From NCBI RefSeq assembly GCF_011761345.1, contig NZ_JAASRY010000007.1, positions 1 through 64,000 on the forward strand: DNA of 64,000 bases, in the 5' to 3' direction. Under the pieces are notes generated by a model. The model saw only the letters and a list, made by a program, of their open reading frames with translations, ran no database searches and had not been told where the DNA came from. Every line of letters starts with the position of its first letter. Position 1 is the first letter of the stretch. Of the stretch, positions 59,825-64,000 are shown piece by piece. The stretch is from Thalassobacillus devorans (GTDB lineage: Bacteria; Bacillota; Bacilli; Bacillales; Halobacillaceae). The translations under genes were made by a program, and so were the position numbers.

Positions 59825-61441
59825 TCATCCCGTTTTCCATTGTTTCGTTACGGGAACAGTCTCTTTCTTTTCTTTTATAAAATTCATACAGGTGATAAAC
59901 AACCCACAAACGATCAACAGACCAACCATGCCGGCCAGCCCTCTGGCAAGCAGGAAGTCAAATGAGCTGAAGAAGACGATGGCCAGTCCGACAGCAGCGA
60001 CCAGGGAATAGAACCCTGCACTGCGGAAGGACGCTTTCCAAACCCAGTTTCCGGCATTGTCGATCAGGCTGACTGTTACAATCGTGATAATATTGATGCC
60101 CATTCCTATCCATACCGGGTGTGTATTCATGAAAAAGTCATTAATCGCCCATCCACTGAGATGATACCACAGGAGACCGGATGCCGAACCAGTAAACAAG
60201 GATATTAAAGCTGCACGTTTTGTTACGACCGGCCAGAAAATCGCCGCAACAACCGGGGCAAATGTCGCAGAGTTTCTCGTTACCCATGCCACGACGTTCC
60301 ACCACGCGGATTGTTCGGAACGAAGCAATGCAAATACAATCATTAACCCAGTCAACAACAGCAAGGACCATTTGGTATATTTGATCAGCTGTAATTCATT
60401 GGCCTTGGGATTCAAAGCTTTTCCTACATCACGGCCAAGGCTTGTTGCACCTGAGAATTGACAAGGTGCTCCCCAACTGAGTGCAGCTGCCCAGAAACCT
60501 AAGAAAAACAGTCCGACTAACGGTGCCGGCAGGGTTTCCATCAAGTACAGAGGAACTGCCACCAGTCCGCGTGTTTCCCCAGGTACTACTTGAGCGGCCG
60601 CCATTCCGAATAGTACAGCACCGATGATCAATGGGATGCCGAGCAGCGAAGCGTAGATTAAACCGCGGCGTCCTTGTTCCGGCGTTTTACAGGACAATGC
60701 CATCTGGAATGCTGCCTGAGCAAGAATGACATTGAAAAGGAAGGTTCCGAACCAAGCCAGGATCGTCTGCAGGCCGGCTGCGTTCCATGATGCGTACTCT
60801 GGTCTTTCCTGGAACAGCGTCTGGATGCCGTCAATCCCTGGATTGATAAAAAATGCGTAAGTCCCGATCGCCAGCATAATGAAAAACACTACGACGTTAC
60901 TCAATTGTGTAAATCCGACGGACCACATACCGCCGAATTGAAGATAAACAAATAGTAACAAAGCAGTTAAAGCGACGGACAATACCAGTGAAATTCCTGT
61001 AAACACGGACAATGCGGATGCAAATGCCAGTGCAGTCGCCACCGACCACATCGGGAATGTGAAAGCCGTGATTGCTCCGGCAAGTCCACGAACCTTTTCA
61101 CCGTACCTGTCACCCAGCAGTCCCGAAATCGTCACCAAAGCACGCTTACGGAATGGAGCAATTAAAACAAGGGCAATGATCAAGACATGCAGTGTTTCTG
61201 CTACGCCATACCAGATCGCAGATACCCCAGTCAGATAGCTGAGCTCCAGAATCGCTATGTATGACGATCCGGAGAACAATCCGGTAATACAAACGGTAAC
61301 AAACAGAGTATTGAACCCACGCCCTCCTACGAAAAATCCGTTACCATCTTTCGCCCGCCTCATTCCGAGCTGGCTCATGAAAATCAAAAAGAACGTATAG
61401 GCTAATGCAAAACCGATGAACCAATATCCTACTGTTGTCAT
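59825..61441 (-). CDS. Sodium:solute symporter-family transporter under SAM control
   Basis: 538 residues, about 13-14 membrane helices, GGAGG upstream of ATG. SSS features: FVGGRGFNTLFVTVCITGLFSG, GLLGDRYGEKVRG, GMWSVGFTQLSNVVVFFIM, WAAALSWGAPCQFSGATSLGRDV. It is a divergent SSS member unlike the PutP-like neighbour. The SAM riboswitch and terminator lie directly upstream, so its substrate is probably linked to methionine or sulphur metabolism; the identity is unknown. Confidence 0.87.
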   Translation of the reverse strand: MTTVGYWFIGFALAYTFFLIFMSQLGMRRAKDGNGFFVGGRGFNTLFVTVCITGLFSGSSYIAILELSYLTGVSAIWYGVAETLHVLIIALVLIAPFRKRALVTISGLLGDRYGEKVRGLAGAITAFTFPMWSVATALAFASALSVFTGISLVLSVALTALLLFVYLQFGGMWSVGFTQLSNVVVFFIMLAIGTYAFFINPGIDGIQTLFQERPEYASWNAAGLQTILAWFGTFLFNVILAQAAFQMALSCKTPEQGRRGLIYASLLGIPLIIGAVLFGMAAAQVVPGETRGLVAVPLYLMETLPAPLVGLFFLGFWAAALSWGAPCQFSGATSLGRDVGKALNPKANELQLIKYTKWSLLLLTGLMIVFALLRSEQSAWWNVVAWVTRNSATFAPVVAAIFWPVVTKRAALISLFTGSASGLLWYHLSGWAINDFFMNTHPVWIGMGINIITIVTVSLIDNAGNWVWKASFRSAGFYSLVAAVGLAIVFFSSFDFLLARGLAGMVGLLIVCGLFITCMNFIKEKKETVPVTKQWKTG

Positions 61442-61579
61442 TCTTCTGCCTCCTTAAAAATATGTTAAACTTCTTAGCTGCCTAAAATCTGATTAGATTT
61501 ATCTGTTTAATGAGTTTAAAATTAATAAAAATCCCCCTGTCATTTAGAAAACCCTTTTTAAGGAAGACCTTTCAGATAA

Positions 61580-61620
61580 TAAAAAGAAAAGCCTCTCCCA
61601 GAGGAAGAGGCTTTTCTCTT
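61580..61620 (-). terminator. SAM-riboswitch-controlled terminator
   Basis: GAAAAGCCTC and GAGGCTTTTC arms with an A-run that is T-rich on the minus strand; the 5' arm can pair with the aptamer's distal part instead. Confidence 0.85.
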
Positions 61621-61736
61621 CCTCATCTTTCAGACAACAGCGTCTGTTGGACGTAGCACCTTATTATTTTCTTCGAGAAAATAACAGGTTGCTGCAGGTT
61701 CACGGGACCAATTTCCTCCCCTGCTCGCGATAAGGA
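61621..61736 (-). ncRNA. SAM-I riboswitch (S-box)
   Basis: Minus strand shows the S-box landmarks in order: TTATCGCGAGCAGGGGAGG, TGGTCCCGTGAACCTGCAGC, AACC, AAGGTGCTACGTCC and AAAGATGAG, before a terminator. Binding of S-adenosylmethionine would stop transcription of the downstream SSS transporter. Confidence 0.93.
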
Positions 61737-61762
61737 TGTTTTCCGTAATTAAGTTAAATCTT

Positions 61763-61791
61763 ACCCTACAAGATGCCAGGGAGAATGTCAA
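61763..61791 (-). promoter_or_regulatory. Promoter of the S-box transcript
   Basis: Minus strand: TTGACA (61791-61786), 17-base spacer, TAGGGT (61768-61763, a weak -10), start near 61756. Confidence 0.5.
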
Positions 61792-61869
61792 TATATTTTC
61801 TGACTTTTTTATCTATTCTCACAATGAAAACCTTTACATTAGTGAAAATAATTCTAATTGCCTAATCGC

Positions 61870-61912
61870 CATAAAAAAGCGGACTCCACGCTGAGAGTCC
61901 GTTTTTTCCTTT
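61870..61912 (-). terminator. Terminator after the carboxypeptidase gene
   Basis: GCGGACTC/GAGAGTCCG stem and flanking A/T runs. Confidence 0.8.
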
Positions 61913-63411
61913 TATTCTTCACTACTAAATTCGTATTCTGCCAGTGTGATAGCAATTTCATCTTCAATATCCTGAACCGATCCAAGGTAATTATTCAATA
62001 CTACAGCGAAAATCAGCTCTTCCCCATCCTTGCTGGTCACATAACCGGACAGTGAAGTAACTCCGGTCAAAGATCCGGTTTTTGCTTTAACATTGTCTTC
62101 TGCCGGTGTATCATTCATCCGGTAACGGAGTGTTCCCCCGACAAATCGATCACTATTTCCGGCCACAGGAAGGGAAGCTAAATATGCAGGATACCACTCT
62201 TTTCCTCTTACTTGATATAATAGTTCAGAAATTTCATGGGCAGGTACCATGTTGACATGTGACATACCGGAACCATCCCGTAGTCGTAGCGTATCAGCTT
62301 CCACCCCTATATCCATCAGGAAATCTTCCACAACTTCCAGCCCTTTTTCCCAGCTGCCTTCACCGTGAACGACTTTCCCCATTTCTTTTATTAAAGTTTC
62401 CGCATGTCCATTGTTGCTTAGTTTCATAAAGGGAACCAAGAGCTCTTCCAATGACATGGACTGTTTGGAAGCAAGTAATTCAGCAGACTCAGGAGCTGAT
62501 CCCTCCCCGGCTAATTCCCCTTTTACCTTTATGTCTTCCTTATCTAACGCACTTCCGAACAGATTCAATGCTAATCCGGAAGGTTCATCGACAGCAACCC
62601 AGGAGCGTGAACGGAACCCTTCAACAGGAATCTCACCTTCTACAATAATCTGGTTGGTGCCATGCTTACGTTCAATAGAAATATCCTTCTCTTGATCCAT
62701 TGGTACTGTTTTTGCCTTGTTAATAATTTCTACATAATCGTTCTCCGGTACAACTTTGACCTCCGCAGGCTCCCCGGCTGTATCAGCTGGATGTGCTTCC
62801 ACGATGACGGTGCCTGCATCGTAGTCTGCATTAGGAGCGGCTGTCAGGGCAGAAACCTGAGCGGCATAATAGTTTGTTTCATCGTTCCAGGAAATATCTT
62901 CGGACAACCGGACATCATCATACCAGCTGTCATCCGCTATCACATTCCCTTTCACTTCCTTGATACCGTTTTCCTTTAAGGCGTTTACCAAATCTTCAAA
63001 ATCCTCTTCCATCAATGTAGGGTCGCCTTTCCCTTTCAAATATAGATCGCCATGCAATTTATTTCCTTTTATTTCTCCCTCCGCAAGAACTTCAGTCGGG
63101 AAAGTGTATTCAGGGCCAAGAACCTCTAATGCAGCAGCCGCGGTCAACAGCTTCATATTTGAAGCCGGCTTCAGCCGCTTACCAGCGTCATGTTCGTAAA
63201 TCACCTCTCCTGTTTCGGCAGAGCGGATACTGACGCCTGCCAGTGCCCCTTCTAATTTTTCATCTGCCATAATCATATTCAGCTGATCGGTTAAGGCCTC
63301 ATTTTCAGAAGAGGCGGTAACTTGCTCCTTATCATAAGTTTGATAAGGAGCAAACAGTAATAAAGAACATAGCAACATAACAACCATTTGTTTCGCTTTT
63401 GCAGGCAGCAT
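61912..63411 (-). CDS. D-alanyl-D-alanine carboxypeptidase/endopeptidase (PBP4 type, S13)
   Basis: 499 residues from ATG 63411, which follows AAGGAGG by about 12 nt; an ATG at 63480 would add an odd N-terminus. Signal peptide (about 1-35), then the penicillin-binding fold of peptidase S13: SxxK in PASNMKLLTAAAALEVLG, SxN in KLSNNGHAE and KTG in KAKTGSLTGVTSLSGYV. It trims stem peptides or cross-links in peptidoglycan. Compare B. subtilis DacC (PBP4a), which has a similar length. Confidence 0.92.
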   Translation of the reverse strand: MLPAKAKQMVVMLLCSLLLFAPYQTYDKEQVTASSENEALTDQLNMIMADEKLEGALAGVSIRSAETGEVIYEHDAGKRLKPASNMKLLTAAAALEVLGPEYTFPTEVLAEGEIKGNKLHGDLYLKGKGDPTLMEEDFEDLVNALKENGIKEVKGNVIADDSWYDDVRLSEDISWNDETNYYAAQVSALTAAPNADYDAGTVIVEAHPADTAGEPAEVKVVPENDYVEIINKAKTVPMDQEKDISIERKHGTNQIIVEGEIPVEGFRSRSWVAVDEPSGLALNLFGSALDKEDIKVKGELAGEGSAPESAELLASKQSMSLEELLVPFMKLSNNGHAETLIKEMGKVVHGEGSWEKGLEVVEDFLMDIGVEADTLRLRDGSGMSHVNMVPAHEISELLYQVRGKEWYPAYLASLPVAGNSDRFVGGTLRYRMNDTPAEDNVKAKTGSLTGVTSLSGYVTSKDGEELIFAVVLNNYLGSVQDIEDEIAITLAEYEFSSEE

Positions 63412-63632
63412 CTTATGTATCTTCCTCCTTGAATAAAGTAATACTTCCACCGTAGCAAAGAGTACTGAAAATTTTAACAATTATTAAAAAAACAGCTAAT
63501 TGGTCTGGTGTATTTATGACTTTTGACTGGTTAGATTTTTTCCCATTGAAAAGACTGTCAGAAAGAAGGATTTTTTGTTTAAAAAGTGAATGTAGTAAAG
63601 AAGTGACAGAAATTCTTTATGAGGTGAGCCAA

Positions 63633-64000
63633 ATGAAAACAAAAGCTCCAATCGAATTAGGAAACCGCATCCAGTTGATTGATGGTTATGATTTGGGGAT
63701 GCCCGGCAGAACAGGCACCTATGTACTTAATGAAGATCAAATGACCCTGATTGAAACAGGACCCAGTCCTTCCATCGCCTATGTACTGGAGGGCTTGAAA
63801 GAGTTGGATATCAACCCTGAAGCTATCCGTTATATCATTGTGACCCATATTCACCTGGACCATGCAGGCGGTGCAGGACTTTTATTGAAAGAATGTCCTA
63901 ATGCCGAAGTAGTCGTCCATCCTCGTGGAAAGCGCCATCTCGCTGATCCATCCCGATTGATTGCCGGCGCCCGTGCCGTCTATGGGGACACGTTCGATGA
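63633..64000 (+). CDS. MBL-fold metallo-hydrolase (3' end beyond window)
   Basis: About 122 residues are visible from ATG 63633, preceded by GAGGTGA. The metal motif HIHLDHAGG (HxHxDH) is intact and follows an N-terminal strand ending in LIETGPSPS. This is the YflN/glyoxalase-II-like metallo-beta-lactamase fold, probably a hydrolase or lactonase. The frame stays open to the right edge, so the gene is incomplete. Confidence 0.88.
   Translation, partial: MKTKAPIELGNRIQLIDGYDLGMPGRTGTYVLNEDQMTLIETGPSPSIAYVLEGLKELDINPEAIRYIIVTHIHLDHAGGAGLLLKECPNAEVVVHPRGKRHLADPSRLIAGARAVYGDTFD

Noticed and set aside
1-64000. CRISPR arrays, insertion sequences, prophage, integron or toxin-antitoxin units
   Set aside because: I saw no spaced direct repeats, transposase or integrase motifs, or phage structural genes.

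Overview
The window looks like chromosome of a moderately halophilic, endospore-forming Bacillaceae (Halobacillus/Virgibacillus-type). The reasons are: gene order matching the Bacillus subtilis rrnD-ygxA-perR-gsaB-ygaD-ygaC-sspE-mutY-yfh segment; several small acid-soluble spore proteins; a YjcZ-type spore protein; a SigB-like promoter pattern; and an ectoine hydroxylase whose active-site numbering fits the Virgibacillus salexigens enzyme. There is no sign of phage, insertion sequence or CRISPR. The genus is an inference; no 16S sequence lies inside the window.

Layout. 1-290: tandem promoters and leader of an rRNA operon running off the left edge. 0.3-18 kb: core-like genes (YgxA, YgzB, PerR, cobalamin adenosyltransferase, 2-hydroxyacid dehydrogenase, Bcp, K+ channel, an odd response regulator, HemL, YgaE exporter, the qoxABCD quinol oxidase with an extra QoxD-like gene, an ABC exporter, YgaC, SspE). 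18-28.6 kb: MutY, YfhP, YfhJ, SspK, YfhH, an SDR, the glcT-ptsG-ptsH glucose PTS unit with its RAT antiterminator, a Cof phosphatase, RecX and YfhF. 28.7-36.5 kb: amidohydrolase; a GNAT gene behind a tRNA-like leader and attenuator; a cluster of DnaA boxes; a sulfonate/nitrate-type ABC transporter; stand-alone ectD. 36.5-41.6 kb: small proteins, an intracellular subtilisin, an alpha/beta SASP, an FAD oxidoreductase and a receiver-like protein. 41.6-48.4 kb: a compact seven-gene operon. 48.5-55.3 kb: glutaminase, bioY-bioB, and proline synthesis (proC, proB, proA). 55.5-64 kb: PLD-like protein; a DAO-type oxidase, ornithine-cyclodeaminase-family and Na+/solute symporter cluster; an S-box-controlled second symporter; a PBP4-type carboxypeptidase; and a truncated MBL hydrolase.

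The most interesting unit is the operon at 41.6-48.4 kb. RfbA and RfbB make dTDP-4-keto-6-deoxyglucose, a WecE-like transaminase and a WecD-like acetyltransferase would give dTDP-Fuc4NAc, a CsbB/GtrB-like glycosyltransferase would load undecaprenyl phosphate, a four-helix SMR-type protein would flip it, and a polytopic GT-C-like protein would transfer the sugar outside the cell. A SigB-type promoter precedes it. Other highlights are the tRNA-like element and attenuator before the GNAT gene (30.1-30.27 kb), the DnaA-box cluster (31.08-31.25 kb), and a SAM riboswitch controlling an SSS-family transporter (61.6-61.8 kb). All functional statements come from reading motifs and family resemblance; no database search was possible.
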